A stretch of 64,000 bases of DNA from Actinopolyspora saharensis (GTDB taxonomy: Bacteria; Actinomycetota; Actinomycetes; Mycobacteriales; Pseudonocardiaceae). Positions 44,457 through 53,658 of this stretch are shown one piece after another; within the stretch, counting starts at the first letter, position 1, and each line of letters opens with the position of its first letter. The notes beneath the pieces were generated by a model. It was given only the letters and a program-made list of their open reading frames with translations. It was not told the DNA's origin and did not search any database. Location: assembly GCF_900100925.1 (NCBI RefSeq), contig NZ_FNKO01000002.1, positions 620,001 through 684,000 on the forward strand, written 5' to 3'. The translations under genes were made by a program, and so were the position numbers.

Positions 44457-45098
44457 TCAGTCCAGAATCCGGTCGACCAAACCGACGGGATCCACCGCGG
44501 CCGCGTCGTCGATCACCTGCCAGGGTGACCACCACGCGGATTCGGCGAGCTCGAGGTAGACCCGGTCGCAACGCTCCTGCAGGGAGGAGTCCGACTCGAA
44601 CCGGTCCCCGCCCGACTCCCCGTTGGCGCTCTCCCTGCGCTCGGCGCGCTCGGCGGCAACCGCGGTGGGCACGCGCAGCAGGAGCTGCAGGTCCGGGCGG
44701 GGCATCCCGAAGCGGTCCACCTCGAGCCGGCGCACCCACTCGACGAATCCGCCGTCGGCGCTCTCCCACGACCGAGCGGCCCCGTACGCCGCGTTGGAAG
44801 CCACGTAGCGATCCAGCAGCAGGACGTCGTTCTCGGCGATGCCCTTCCGCAGCCAATCCAGGGAGTGCCTTCTGTCCAGCGCGTACAGCACGGCCATGCC
44901 GTGCACGGAGTCGGCGAGGTCCCCGTGCTGCCCGCGCAGCGCCTCGGCGACCAGATCGGCGTGCACGTCCACGCCGTACCGCGGGAAAGCGACCTCCCCC
45001 ACCGACAGCCCCCTGCGACGCAACTCCGTCGACAAACCGTCGGCCAACGTCTGCTTGCCCGCGCCGTCCAGACCTTCGATCACGATCAGCTGCCCCAC
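44457..45098 (-). CDS. tmk: thymidylate kinase
   Basis: A 213-residue dTMP kinase. P-loop IVIEGLDGAGKQTL (family motif is GxDGxGKxT), LLDRYVASNAAYGAARS with the DRY/DRF-type motif, and a lid region RAERRESANGESGG. It phosphorylates dTMP to dTDP. The GTG start at 45098 gives the canonical VGQLIVIEGLDG beginning. First gene of tmk-mtrA-mtrB-lpqB; 127 bases separate it from mtrA, so mtrA probably also has its own promoter. Confidence 0.95.
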   Translation of the reverse strand: MGQLIVIEGLDGAGKQTLADGLSTELRRRGLSVGEVAFPRYGVDVHADLVAEALRGQHGDLADSVHGMAVLYALDRRHSLDWLRKGIAENDVLLLDRYVASNAAYGAARSWESADGGFVEWVRRLEVDRFGMPRPDLQLLLRVPTAVAAERAERRESANGESGGDRFESDSSLQERCDRVYLELAESAWWSPWQVIDDAAAVDPVGLVDRILD

Positions 45099-45410
45099 GG
45101 CGGCAAACCCTACTGAGCTCTCGTCGCGCGGCCGCGCGCGGGTGCCCGCGTGGCCGAGGTGCGGCCGATGAGCGGAGGAACGGGCGGCAACCGCTCGAGC
45201 CCGCGGACGGCCGCGCGAAGCGCCGGAGGACGACGGTCGTCCGGCTTCCGCTCCCCCTTCCGGGGAGCACTTGCCGTTCACACGGTTGGGGGCATTGCCG
45301 AAATCGGAGCAAAATCTCCACCACGACGGTCGCAACACGACGGTCGACAAGAGACAATCGGGTGAAAGCGCGCACCGAACAGCGCCGTCGCCGACACACG
45401 GGAGGAACCA
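45099..45410. other. divergent intergenic region tmk / hydrolase-like gene
   Basis: About 310 bases upstream of both genes. The ribosome site GGAGG for the plus-strand gene is at 45401-45405. Sequence 45260-45300 is locally less GC-rich and may hold a promoter. Nothing else could be supported. Confidence 0.35.
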
Positions 45411-48080
45411 GTGCACGTGCCCGGGCCGGACACTCGCGTGGTCGAGCTGCGGGTACACGGCATTCTCGGAACGAAGCCGCAGGACCTGACCGACTCGGTC
45501 GCCTCCGTGGACGTCGCCGGGGACGGGATCGGACGTATCGTCCGCCCGGCGGACCGCTTGCTGCGCCCGGTCCCCGGACCCGACCTCGCGGCGGGGGAGC
45601 GCACGGTCCCCCGCTCGATCGAGGGCTACGTGTGGGGGGACATGACCTCGGGAGGCAGCAAGGCCCTCTGGGCCCTGCTGTTCCCGTTCGCCCTGGCGAA
45701 CATGGCGCACTGGATGCTTCCCCCGACCGACACCGGCTCGCGTGCCGTGCGCTCCCTCGGAGCCGCGCTGCGCGCGGGGACGCGGCTGGCCTCCCTGCTG
45801 CTGACGATGCTGTTCATCGCGCACCTGACGGTGCTCGGCCTGGACCTGCTCGCCTCGCAGTGCCTGAGCCCGGGGTCGGGATGCCTCGGGGCCGTTCCCG
45901 ACGGACTGCGCGTCGCGCAACCCCCGCGTTCGATCCTGGCAATGGTCCTCGTCGCGGCCGTGCTCTTCGGCATGTCCCGCCTCTCGGCGATGTCCTGGCG
46001 CGTGTGCACCCCGGCCGCCTCCGAGACCGGGCAGCAGCACGCCCAGGACCCGAAGCTGCCGGGAGCGGGCGTGGTGCGGGATCCGGAGACCTCCGCGCTG
46101 CGGGTGCTGCACATCACTGCCGGCCTGTGCACGATGGTGCTGACGGCGCTGGGCGGGTTCTCCGCCTCCGCGGACCCCCGCTGGGTGGGGGCGGCCGTGC
46201 TCACCGGGCTCTGCGTGCTGGGCGTGCTCGCCCTGGACGACCCGACCGACTCCGACCACCGGCCCGACAACCGCTTCCGCCGGACGGTGCGGAGCGCGCT
46301 GTCCCGCTACACCCGGATCTCGCTCGTTTCGGTGGCGGCGCTGCTGGTGCTGGTGACCGCTCCGGCCACCGATCCCCTGAACGGCCCGCTGGCCGGCTCC
46401 GGCTCGACTACCGACTCGCTGACGCTCGGCCTGCTGCTGACCTGCGGATACGTCGGGCTGCTCCTGATCCCCACGGTGCTGCTGTCACGCCCCTCCTGGC
46501 ATCGCCTGCCGAAGAAGCTGCGCCCGTGGGCGGGCGGATGGTTCGCCGCCCCGGTGCTGCTGATCGCCTGCCTGCTCGGAGCGGGGTTCGGCGCGGGCCT
46601 GACGCTGACCACCCGGCAGGCCCTCGGTGGCTCCGAGCAGCGGCTGCCGGGTTCGTACGACACCGTCACCCTGCTGTGGGGAACTTCCACGGCCCTGCTC
46701 GTGCTCGCCGGGCTGGTCATCGTGCCGTGGGCGCTGCTGCGCTGGTGGCGCGCGTTGCAGGCCGACAGCGCGGTCTCGCCCGAAGTGGAGCTGCTGCACG
46801 CGGGGCGTTCCGGCGATCAGCGCAGCTCCGAACGCGCGTGGAAGTGGGCGGAGCTGCAACGCGGACACGGGCACCGGCTGGTGCTCGTGCTCGCGGGGGC
46901 GCTCTCCGTCGGGGCGGTGCTCGCCGCGGTCCTGCGGCTGTGGACCTCACAACCGCCCGACTGGGCAAGTTGGCTGATGTTCCTCGGCGTCGGGGCGCTG
47001 GCCACGCTCGCCGCGTTCCTGCTCCGCACCGTCTACCTCGCAGTGCGCCGCCCCGGAACGGCCCGAGCGCTGGGCGTGCTGTGCGACCTCACGCTCTTCT
47101 GGCCGCGGGAGGCCCACCCCGTGGTTCCCCCGTGCTACGCGCTGAAGGTCATCCCCGAACTGGTCAACAGGGCTCGCGAGCACCTTTCGGACCCGCAGAC
47201 CCGGGTGGTGCTCTCCGGGCACAGCCAGGGCAGCCTGCTCGCCGCCGTGGCCACGGCCCGGCTGCTGCGCGAGCTGGACGAGTCGGACGGGGAGAGGGTC
47301 GGCCTCGTCACGGCGGGCTCCCAGCTCCAGTGGGCGTACACACGTGGTTTCCCCGACGTGCTCGGGCACGAAGCGCAGGGCGAACTGGCCGGGTCCCTGA
47401 AGGGACGTTGGCGCTCCCTCTGCCGCGGGACGGATCCGCTCGGCGGCGCGGTGACCACGTGGAGCAGGCAGGTCTACGACGGCAAGCTGCTGGGGGTCGG
47501 CTTCCGCGCGGACGGCACGGAAGGCCCGCTGCCTCCCGCGGCCCGGGGGCCGACCGGCGCACTGGTGCTCGGCAGTGACCACTGGCTTCCCGACCCGCAG
47601 CGCGGCCCCTTCGAGCACCGGAGGTGGCTGGCGGGGGTTCTGCGGCACACCGAGTACAGCGGTGATCCCGAGTGGGACCGGGCGGTTTCCATGGCTGCCG
47701 GGTTGGAAACGCCCGCCCGCGGGACGAACCTCCCGTTCCGCACGACGGTCGCGGGTTCCTGCGCCGCGGCGCAGCCGCGCACCAACGGCACGGCCCGGCG
47801 GACCGAGCCGGAGGCGGCGACGCGACGCGAGGGAGCGGTCATAGCCATGGAGACCGCTCTCGAGGAGGAACCCCCCGCCGGGAGCACCGAGGAACGAGCC
47901 GGTGAGCTCTCCAGGGGAGTGCCGGATTCGCTGCCTCCCGTCCGCGGGGACGGGCTGCCCGGTGCGGAGGAGGACCTCGGGTACGGGGCGGTCCACGAGA
48001 CCACTCCCGAGATCATCGACCCGCCCGGGATCACTCCCCCCTGGGAACGCGGCCCGGCGCTGCGCCCCTCCGGTCACTGA
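45411..48080 (+). CDS. large membrane protein with a split alpha/beta-hydrolase (lipase-like) domain
   Basis: An 889-residue protein from GTG 45411 (GGAGG five bases upstream). Residues 9-25 (VVELRVHGILGTKPQDL) look like the first strand and HG oxyanion loop of a lipase. About seven or eight membrane segments follow between ~85 and ~560. A nucleophile elbow RVVLSGHSQGSLLAAVATAR (Ser near 604) comes next, with LGSDHWLPDP further on as a possible His region. So a hydrolase core appears interrupted by a membrane domain. The last ~150 residues are low-complexity. I do not recognise a named family; the substrate is unknown. No genes co-transcribed. Confidence 0.8.
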   Translation: MHVPGPDTRVVELRVHGILGTKPQDLTDSVASVDVAGDGIGRIVRPADRLLRPVPGPDLAAGERTVPRSIEGYVWGDMTSGGSKALWALLFPFALANMAHWMLPPTDTGSRAVRSLGAALRAGTRLASLLLTMLFIAHLTVLGLDLLASQCLSPGSGCLGAVPDGLRVAQPPRSILAMVLVAAVLFGMSRLSAMSWRVCTPAASETGQQHAQDPKLPGAGVVRDPETSALRVLHITAGLCTMVLTALGGFSASADPRWVGAAVLTGLCVLGVLALDDPTDSDHRPDNRFRRTVRSALSRYTRISLVSVAALLVLVTAPATDPLNGPLAGSGSTTDSLTLGLLLTCGYVGLLLIPTVLLSRPSWHRLPKKLRPWAGGWFAAPVLLIACLLGAGFGAGLTLTTRQALGGSEQRLPGSYDTVTLLWGTSTALLVLAGLVIVPWALLRWWRALQADSAVSPEVELLHAGRSGDQRSSERAWKWAELQRGHGHRLVLVLAGALSVGAVLAAVLRLWTSQPPDWASWLMFLGVGALATLAAFLLRTVYLAVRRPGTARALGVLCDLTLFWPREAHPVVPPCYALKVIPELVNRAREHLSDPQTRVVLSGHSQGSLLAAVATARLLRELDESDGERVGLVTAGSQLQWAYTRGFPDVLGHEAQGELAGSLKGRWRSLCRGTDPLGGAVTTWSRQVYDGKLLGVGFRADGTEGPLPPAARGPTGALVLGSDHWLPDPQRGPFEHRRWLAGVLRHTEYSGDPEWDRAVSMAAGLETPARGTNLPFRTTVAGSCAAAQPRTNGTARRTEPEAATRREGAVIAMETALEEEPPAGSTEERAGELSRGVPDSLPPVRGDGLPGAEEDLGYGAVHETTPEIIDPPGITPPWERGPALRPSGH

Positions 48081-48152
48081 CCGGGGCCCCGCCTCCGATC
48101 TCGACCGGGTTCGGTGGACGCCGCTGGTGTCCGCCGAGGACAATGCGTCGTC

Positions 48153-48665
48153 ATGGTGAATATCCGCAGAGCCACAACGGCCGACACGAAGGCACTCGTC
48201 GAGCTCCGAGCTCTGATGTTCAAGTCGATGGGCAGGAACGCCGAGGACCCCGCCTGGCGTTCCCAGGCCGAGTCGTGGTTCACGCGGAAAATCGCCGGCG
48301 GCGAGGCGCTGGTCGTCGTCACCGAGATTTCGAACGGACAGCTGGTCGCCGCCGCGCTCGGCGAGGTGAACCACGACCCTCCCAGCCCCTCGAATCCCAC
48401 GGGGATCCGTGGGCGCATATCGAACGTCGTGACAGCGGTCGGCCACCGCAGGAGGGGCTACGCGCGTGCCTGCGTGCGGCAGCTGCTCGACTGGTTCCGC
48501 TCGGAAACGGAAGTGGCCGACATCGACCTGTTCGCCACCGGCGAGGGCTCGAACATGTACCGGGAGTTCGGTTTCGAGGCGCGCCCCTACCCGGCCATGC
48601 GGCTGCGGGTGGCCTCCTCGACGGAGGGGACGGAGCTGACCTCCGCACCCTCCGGAATCGCCTGA
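48153..48665 (+). CDS. GNAT family N-acetyltransferase
   Basis: A 170-residue GNAT domain: start MVNIRRATTADTKALVELRA, core VNHDPPSPSNPTGIRGRISNV and acetyl-CoA loop TAVGHRRRGYARACVRQLLD, with C-terminal LFATGEGSNMYREFGFEARP. The substrate is unknown. ATG 48153, 8 bases after GACAAT (possible leaderless start). It converges on the APC permease with a shared terminator between. Confidence 0.88.
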   Translation: MVNIRRATTADTKALVELRALMFKSMGRNAEDPAWRSQAESWFTRKIAGGEALVVVTEISNGQLVAAALGEVNHDPPSPSNPTGIRGRISNVVTAVGHRRRGYARACVRQLLDWFRSETEVADIDLFATGEGSNMYREFGFEARPYPAMRLRVASSTEGTELTSAPSGIA

Positions 48666-48681
48666 CGCGGACTTTCCGGAG

Positions 48682-48726
48682 GTGACCTCCGCCTCCGGGA
48701 GGCCTTCTCCCGGGGGCGGAGGTCAC
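48682..48726. terminator. bidirectional hairpin terminator between GNAT and APC permease
   Basis: Arms 48682-48700 and 48708-48726 (GTGACCTCCGCC... / ...GGCGGAGGTCAC), 19 bp with one G-U/A-C mismatch. It lies between convergent genes, 17 and 36 bases from their stops. Confidence 0.85.
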
Positions 48727-48761
48727 GCGGGACCTCGCGCGGCCGCTGTCGTGCGAACCGC

Positions 48762-50267
48762 TCACTCCTCCAGCTGACCCGCGCGCTCGCGCTGCGCGAG
48801 CACCGAGTGGCTCCTGCTGTAGGCGAAGTAGATGACCACTCCGGCGAGCATCCAGATCCCGAAGCGGACCCAGGTCAGCGCGGTGAGGTTGATCATCAGC
48901 CACAGGCAGGCGATCACCGCGAGGACGGGCACCCACGGCACCAGCGGAGCGCGGAAACCGCGGGGGAGATCGGGACGCTTGCGGCGCAGCACGATCACCC
49001 CGATCGAGACCAGGGCGAACGCGAACAGCGTGCCCACGTTGACCATCTCGGCCAACCTGCTGAACGGGAAGAAGCCCGCGGCGAGGAACACGACCACTCC
49101 GACCAGCACGGTCGTGCGCACCGGTGTTCCCCTGCGCTGATCCGTCTTGGCCAGCCCCCTGGGAAGCAGACCGTCCCTGGCCATGGCGAACAGCACCCTG
49201 GTCTGCCCCAGGAGCAGGACCATCACCACGGTGGTCAGGCCGATCAGCGCACCCACCGAGATGAGACTGGCCGCCCAGCTCACCCCGTTGAGCTGGAACG
49301 CGGTGGCGAGGGTGGCGCTCTCCCCGTCGGGACCCGTGGCCAGGTTGGTGTAGTGCGTCATCCCGGTGACCACCAGCGCCACCGCGACGTAGAGACCGGT
49401 GGTTATCGCCACCGACCCGAGGATCCCCCGCGGAGCGTTGCGCTGCGGATCGCGCGTCTCCTCCGCGGTCGTGGCGACGATGTCGAAGCCGATGAACGCG
49501 AAGAACACCAGCGAAGCCCCGGCGAGCAGGCCGTAGACCCCGTAGTTGCTGGTCTCACCGCCGAGGATCAGGGACAGCAGGGACTGCTCGAGGGCCGGAC
49601 CGCTCTCGGAGGCGGACTGGGCCTGCGGAATGAACGGGGTGTAGTTGTCCGGCTTGATGTAGGCGATCCCGGCCACGATGATGAACAGCACCACCGAGAC
49701 CTTGATCGCGGTTATGACCAGGCTGACACGCGCGGAGAGCTTGGTGCCGGTCACCAGCACACCGACCAGCACGGCCACCAGCAGCATCGCTCCCCAGTCG
49801 AGCTGCAGCGGGCCGAGCGGGATAGCCGTCTCCACCTGCAGTCCGATGCTGGACAACACCTGGTGCAGGTAGGAGGACCACCCCTTGGCCACCGCCGCGG
49901 CGGCGATGGAGAACTCGAGGATCAGATCCCATCCGATGATCCAGGCCAGGAATTCACCGAACGTCGCGTAGGAGTAGGTGTAGGCACTTCCCGCCACCGG
50001 AACGGTGGACGCGAATTCCGCGTAGCACAGCGCGGCCAACGCGCAGGCGACCGCGGCCAGCAGGAAGGCCAACGACACCGAGGGTCCGGAAACATCGCCC
50101 GCGGTCTGAGCCGCGATGGTGAAGATTCCGGCTCCGATCACCACCGAAACCCCGAAAACGATCAGGTCCCATGTCCCGAGATTCTTCCGGAGTTTGGTGT
50201 CCGGCTCGTCCGTGTCCAAGATCGATTGTTCGACCGTCTTGGTGCGCCATAATCCGCTTCCTGGCAC
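48762..50267 (-). CDS. APC-superfamily amino acid permease (cationic amino acid transporter-like)
   Basis: A 501-residue permease with 12 or more hydrophobic segments. The N-terminal signature GVSVVIGAGIFTIAAQTAGD is the APC substrate-binding segment (GxG in TM1). AFIGFDIVATTAEETRDPQR (TM6-loop) is conserved in the cationic amino acid transporter (CAT) branch. It should import an amino acid coupled to H+ or Na+; the CAT-like branch suggests cationic substrates, unconfirmed. GTG 50267 with GGAGG upstream. Same position as Rv3253c in mycobacteria. Confidence 0.93.
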   Translation of the reverse strand: MPGSGLWRTKTVEQSILDTDEPDTKLRKNLGTWDLIVFGVSVVIGAGIFTIAAQTAGDVSGPSVSLAFLLAAVACALAALCYAEFASTVPVAGSAYTYSYATFGEFLAWIIGWDLILEFSIAAAAVAKGWSSYLHQVLSSIGLQVETAIPLGPLQLDWGAMLLVAVLVGVLVTGTKLSARVSLVITAIKVSVVLFIIVAGIAYIKPDNYTPFIPQAQSASESGPALEQSLLSLILGGETSNYGVYGLLAGASLVFFAFIGFDIVATTAEETRDPQRNAPRGILGSVAITTGLYVAVALVVTGMTHYTNLATGPDGESATLATAFQLNGVSWAASLISVGALIGLTTVVMVLLLGQTRVLFAMARDGLLPRGLAKTDQRRGTPVRTTVLVGVVVFLAAGFFPFSRLAEMVNVGTLFAFALVSIGVIVLRRKRPDLPRGFRAPLVPWVPVLAVIACLWLMINLTALTWVRFGIWMLAGVVIYFAYSRSHSVLAQRERAGQLEE

Positions 50268-50764
50268 CCCTGCCTCCTCGCATCACTCTTACGGGTGGCA
50301 CCGAACGATAGCGGCCACGCAGTCCTCGTCCACGGCGAACCGAAACACGATCCGCTAACGGTACGTGCGGAAAGCGCTTCCGACAGTGGAAATCCGCCCG
50401 ACCGGAACGGGTTCCGGACGACGAACACCCCGTTTCCCAGTATCCGGACAGGGCGAGTCCGCCACCACTCGCGACAGGACTGCGCCGCTCGCACTGCCCG
50501 GCGCCCCTGGAAAAGGGTATATCGCCGTTTGTCGAGGCCTTAAGCGGAGGTATCCGTTCGATACCGCCGAGATGAACGAATGATCACGGAGATTTTCCGC
50601 ACCGGATTACCAGCATGTGGACATGCCGAGGCAGTGACCGCGCCGGCTCCCCCACGCGTCGGCACCCCCACTGCCCGGCGAAAAAGCAGCACGGCACGCG
50701 CCACCGAGCCCGCACTTCCACGCACCGACCCGGGAGCACCGGACCAGCCCGGGGCCGGGTGGAT
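50268..50764. other. intergenic region APC permease / manA
   Basis: Nearly 500 bases between two minus-strand genes. It holds the permease ribosome site, and a palindrome-like CGGAAAGCGCTTCCG (50368-50382) about 100 bases upstream of the permease, reminiscent of LacI-type operators. Short ORFs here (50580-50930, 50540-50725) lack coding character. No terminator for manA was identified. Confidence 0.4.
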
Positions 50765-52066
50765 TCAGACGGCCCCAGTGGCGGCCCGGAACAACTGCGC
50801 CCCCGCGGCCGAGCCCAGGGGGTGCGCCATCACACAGGGATCGGAGGCGGCCAACCAGACCGAATCACCACGCGCGAGGTCCAGCTCACGCACCGCGCTC
50901 CCCGAGTGGGCACCGTCGTCACTGCCGTGACCGTTGCCATTTCCGTGACCGTTGCCGTTACCCGTGCCGACCGGGGAGAGCCGCACCCTGCCCTCGGTGC
51001 ACAGCAGGATCTGCGGCCCGGAGGAGTCCAGGGCCACACCGCCGCCCTCGCCGGGAGACCAGTCCGCCCTGGAGAGCTCGAACTCGTCGGCCTCGGTCTG
51101 GTAGGTGGTCAGGTTACGTCCGCTGCGCGTGCCGGTCAGCACCCTGGTGTCCCCGTTGTCGAAGTCGAGCACCTTCAGCAGCTCGGCCACGTCGACGTGC
51201 TTGGGAGTGAGCCCGCAGCGCAGGATGTTGTCCGAGTTGGCCAGGATCTCCACCCCGGTTCCCCGCAGGTAGGCGTGCAGATTTCCCGGAGGGAGGTAGA
51301 TGGCCTCCCCCGGGCGCAGCACCAGCCGGTTCAGCAGCAGGCTCGCGAGCACTCCCGCGTCGTTCGGGTAGGACTCCCCGAGCTCGAGCACGGTCTCGCA
51401 CTCCAGCACGAACTCGCCCCCGGAACGCACGTGCTCGGCGCACGCCCGCAGCAGATCCGGCACGAGAGCGCGGAGATTGTCCTCGGGCAGGGTGATCCAC
51501 GTGGTGAACAGCGCTCGCAACCCGTCCCGGTCCGGCTGCGCGGCGAGCAGTCGGGTGTGCGCCCGCAGGCTCGGGACGTCGAGCTCGTGCAACAGCCGGA
51601 CGGTCCGGTGGGCGTCGCGGAACCCAGCCAGCGCGTGGAACTCAGTCAGCGCGCAGATCAGTTCCGGCTTCGCCGTGGGATCGGGGTAGTTGCGGTCCGG
51701 TGCGCTGCGCGGAACTCCTTCCGCCTCCTCGTGGGCGAACCCCGCGGCCGCCTGCTCCCAGGACGGGTGCGCCTGCAGGCTCAGCGGTTCGTCCGCGGCC
51801 AGCACCTTCATCAGGAAGGGGAGCCTGTTACCCCAGCGGTCGGTGCAGCCCTGCCCCAGTTGTCGGGTGGGTTCCGAGTCCAGCAGCCGCACCAGCGGGA
51901 CTTCCGATCCGTCCGGGAAGAGCAACCGCGACGAATCTCCCGGATGGGCGCCCATCCAGAGCTCCGCCTCGGGATGGGGGGCGGGTACGGGACGGCCGAG
52001 CAGCTCCGCGATCGCGGTCCGAGAGCCCCATGCATACGGGCGTACCGCGTTGCGCAGTAACTCCAC
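50765..52066 (-). CDS. manA: mannose-6-phosphate isomerase
   Basis: A 433-residue type I phosphomannose isomerase, interconverting Fru-6-P and Man-6-P for mannosylated envelope glycans. Family motifs: NAVRPYAWGSRTAIAELLG, PEAELWMGAHPG, LSLQAHPSWEQA (zinc ligands Gln/His), KPELICALTEFHALAGF, and EAIYLPPGNLHAYLRGTGVE with the catalytic region. An unusual Gly/Asn/His run (NGNGHGNGNGHG) near residue 375 interrupts a C-terminal loop, encoded by a near-repeat (50934-50962). ATG 52066. Position equals Rv3255c. Confidence 0.96.
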   Translation of the reverse strand: MELLRNAVRPYAWGSRTAIAELLGRPVPAPHPEAELWMGAHPGDSSRLLFPDGSEVPLVRLLDSEPTRQLGQGCTDRWGNRLPFLMKVLAADEPLSLQAHPSWEQAAAGFAHEEAEGVPRSAPDRNYPDPTAKPELICALTEFHALAGFRDAHRTVRLLHELDVPSLRAHTRLLAAQPDRDGLRALFTTWITLPEDNLRALVPDLLRACAEHVRSGGEFVLECETVLELGESYPNDAGVLASLLLNRLVLRPGEAIYLPPGNLHAYLRGTGVEILANSDNILRCGLTPKHVDVAELLKVLDFDNGDTRVLTGTRSGRNLTTYQTEADEFELSRADWSPGEGGGVALDSSGPQILLCTEGRVRLSPVGTGNGNGHGNGNGHGSDDGAHSGSAVRELDLARGDSVWLAASDPCVMAHPLGSAAGAQLFRAATGAV

Positions 52067-52240
52067 TGTCCTTCTCGCTTCCTCGTCTAACCGCGTTTCC
52101 CCGCATCGGCCACGCCCCCTTCACCACCGGAGGACATCCGGTACCGCGTACCTCCCGCTTCGGGAAGTCCACCGAGCTCACTCGCGGGCCGCCCCGGAGG
52201 AACTTCGTGCAGAACCCGGCGCCCGCCGGCACGGGCCGTT

Positions 52241-53326
52241 TCAGCGTGCCCCGACCATCGACCGCCCGTGCCCGTCGGGGAGTCCCGAGGCGAGCCCGAG
52301 GTACACCGCCGCCATGTCGAAACCGACCGCCAGGAGCGCCGAACGCAGGATCGCATCCTGCTCCCGCGTCTCCGAAGGGGAGAGCACATCGGCGCCAGGC
52401 AGCGCTTCCGTGGCCATCCGCTCGGTGAGCAGCGCACGCTCGTCGGCACGAACCGTGAGCAGCAGCACTCGCAGCGCGGCCGTGGTGTCCTCCGGATCGG
52501 CGAACAGATCGGACTCGCTTCCCACCGCCGAGGCGGAACCGTGCAGCGAACGACGATTCACCGCCTGGGCGTAGCTGCTCACGTCGCAGGGAACTCCGGC
52601 GTAGCAGCCGAGCACGTAGGCGCCGTGCTCGCCCAGGGCGGTGGAGAGCTCGTCCACGCCCCAGAGCAGCGGCACCCGGTCGGCCAGCCGGAGAACCAGC
52701 TTCTTGGCCGGGTTCTCCGGGGTCTCGTTGCTCGGGTGCGCGGCGGCGGCCTGCTCGTCCAGCGCGTCGGCCAGCGCCTCGGTGTCGACGCTCAACAACC
52801 CGAGCGCCTGGAAAAGGCGGAGCCCGGCCGTGAACACGTGCGCGAACCCCAGTCCCTCCGGAACCGGGATCCGCGGGGGCACGGACCGCGCCCGTCCCGC
52901 TACGGAGGCGGCCACCGGCCCCTCCTCCGGAGCCGCGAGAACGATGCTCGCGCCCCGGCGCCCCGCCAGCTCCAGCGACTCGGCCAGAACCTTGTCACCG
53001 CCGTCGGTTCCGTAGGCGAAGACCACGTCGAGCGGGCCGACCCAGGAGGGGATCACCTCGGTGACCACCACCGGAACCGGGCAGGACGGGCCGAGCAACG
53101 CGGCCAGCGACCGGCACGCGGCGGTGCCGACTCCGGCCCGAGACAACAGCACGAGAGCCCGCGGTCGCTCCGCGACGAAATCGTCCAGCCCGGCTTCGCT
53201 CGCCGAGTTCGCCGCCGAGCGCACCTGCGCCCCGGCCAGGGCGGCCGAGCGAAGCAACCCCTCGGTGTCCAGCGCGAACAAACGTTGTTGATCGTCCAGA
53301 ATGCTGTCGTCCAGCACCACCGTCAC
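52241..53326 (-). CDS. SIS-domain protein, phosphosugar isomerase-like (Rv3256c-like)
   Basis: A 361-residue protein with sugar-isomerase (SIS) topology: VLLSRAGVGTAACRSLAALL, VFAYGTDGGDKVLAESLELA and GASIVLAAPEEGPVA. The C-terminal half resembles bacterial phosphoglucose/phosphomannose isomerases. The gene is always found between manA and manB in mycobacteria (Rv3256c). The GTG start at 53326 makes a 4-base GTGA overlap with the Trm112-like gene, which fixes it. Whether it is catalytic is unknown. Confidence 0.85.
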   Translation of the reverse strand: MTVVLDDSILDDQQRLFALDTEGLLRSAALAGAQVRSAANSASEAGLDDFVAERPRALVLLSRAGVGTAACRSLAALLGPSCPVPVVVTEVIPSWVGPLDVVFAYGTDGGDKVLAESLELAGRRGASIVLAAPEEGPVAASVAGRARSVPPRIPVPEGLGFAHVFTAGLRLFQALGLLSVDTEALADALDEQAAAAHPSNETPENPAKKLVLRLADRVPLLWGVDELSTALGEHGAYVLGCYAGVPCDVSSYAQAVNRRSLHGSASAVGSESDLFADPEDTTAALRVLLLTVRADERALLTERMATEALPGADVLSPSETREQDAILRSALLAVGFDMAAVYLGLASGLPDGHGRSMVGAR

Positions 53327-53553
53327 CCCCTTCCAGGGCCGTCGGAGGTGGTGTCCTCCTCGGGACCGCCGATCGCCTCCTGCAGCAACAGCACGGGGAC
53401 ACCGTCCCGAACCGGGAAGGAACGTCCGCAGGACGTGCAGGTCAGGTACTCGGCCGCGGGCTGATCGGGCAGACCGTCCCGCAGCGGCGCGTTCCGCGGG
53501 CAGGGACAAACCAGGATCTCCCGCAGTTCGGGATCCATCGCGATACTCACCAT
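53323..53553 (-). CDS. Trm112-family zinc protein
   Basis: A small (~76 aa) Trm112/YbaR-like protein: MDPELREILVCPCPRNAPLR, then YLTCTSCGRSFPVRDGVPVLL, with four Cys as zinc ligands. Eukaryotic Trm112 activates methyltransferases; bacterial roles are unclear. Start choice: ATG 53553 or GTG 53550 (GGGAGGA lies directly upstream, favouring 53550) or ATG 53538. It is coupled to the SIS gene by a 4-base overlap. Confidence 0.85.
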   Translation of the reverse strand: MVSIAMDPELREILVCPCPRNAPLRDGLPDQPAAEYLTCTSCGRSFPVRDGVPVLLLQEAIGGPEEDTTSDGPGRG

Positions 53554-53658
53554 TCCTCCCGGATGTTCACGCGCCGACACCGATGGGATGAACACCATCC
53601 CACCGAAACAAGTCCCGGACGAGCCTCCATGCGGGTAGCGTCGAGCGGGTTTCCGTGA

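Noticed and set aside
50368..50382. LacI-type operator-like CGGAAAGCGCTTCCG
   Set aside because: Arms are asymmetric by one base and no regulator is adjacent; too weak to call.
50580..50930. 116-residue ORF between the permease and manA
   Set aside because: Overlaps the manA 3' end on the opposite strand and shows low-complexity, shadow-like composition.
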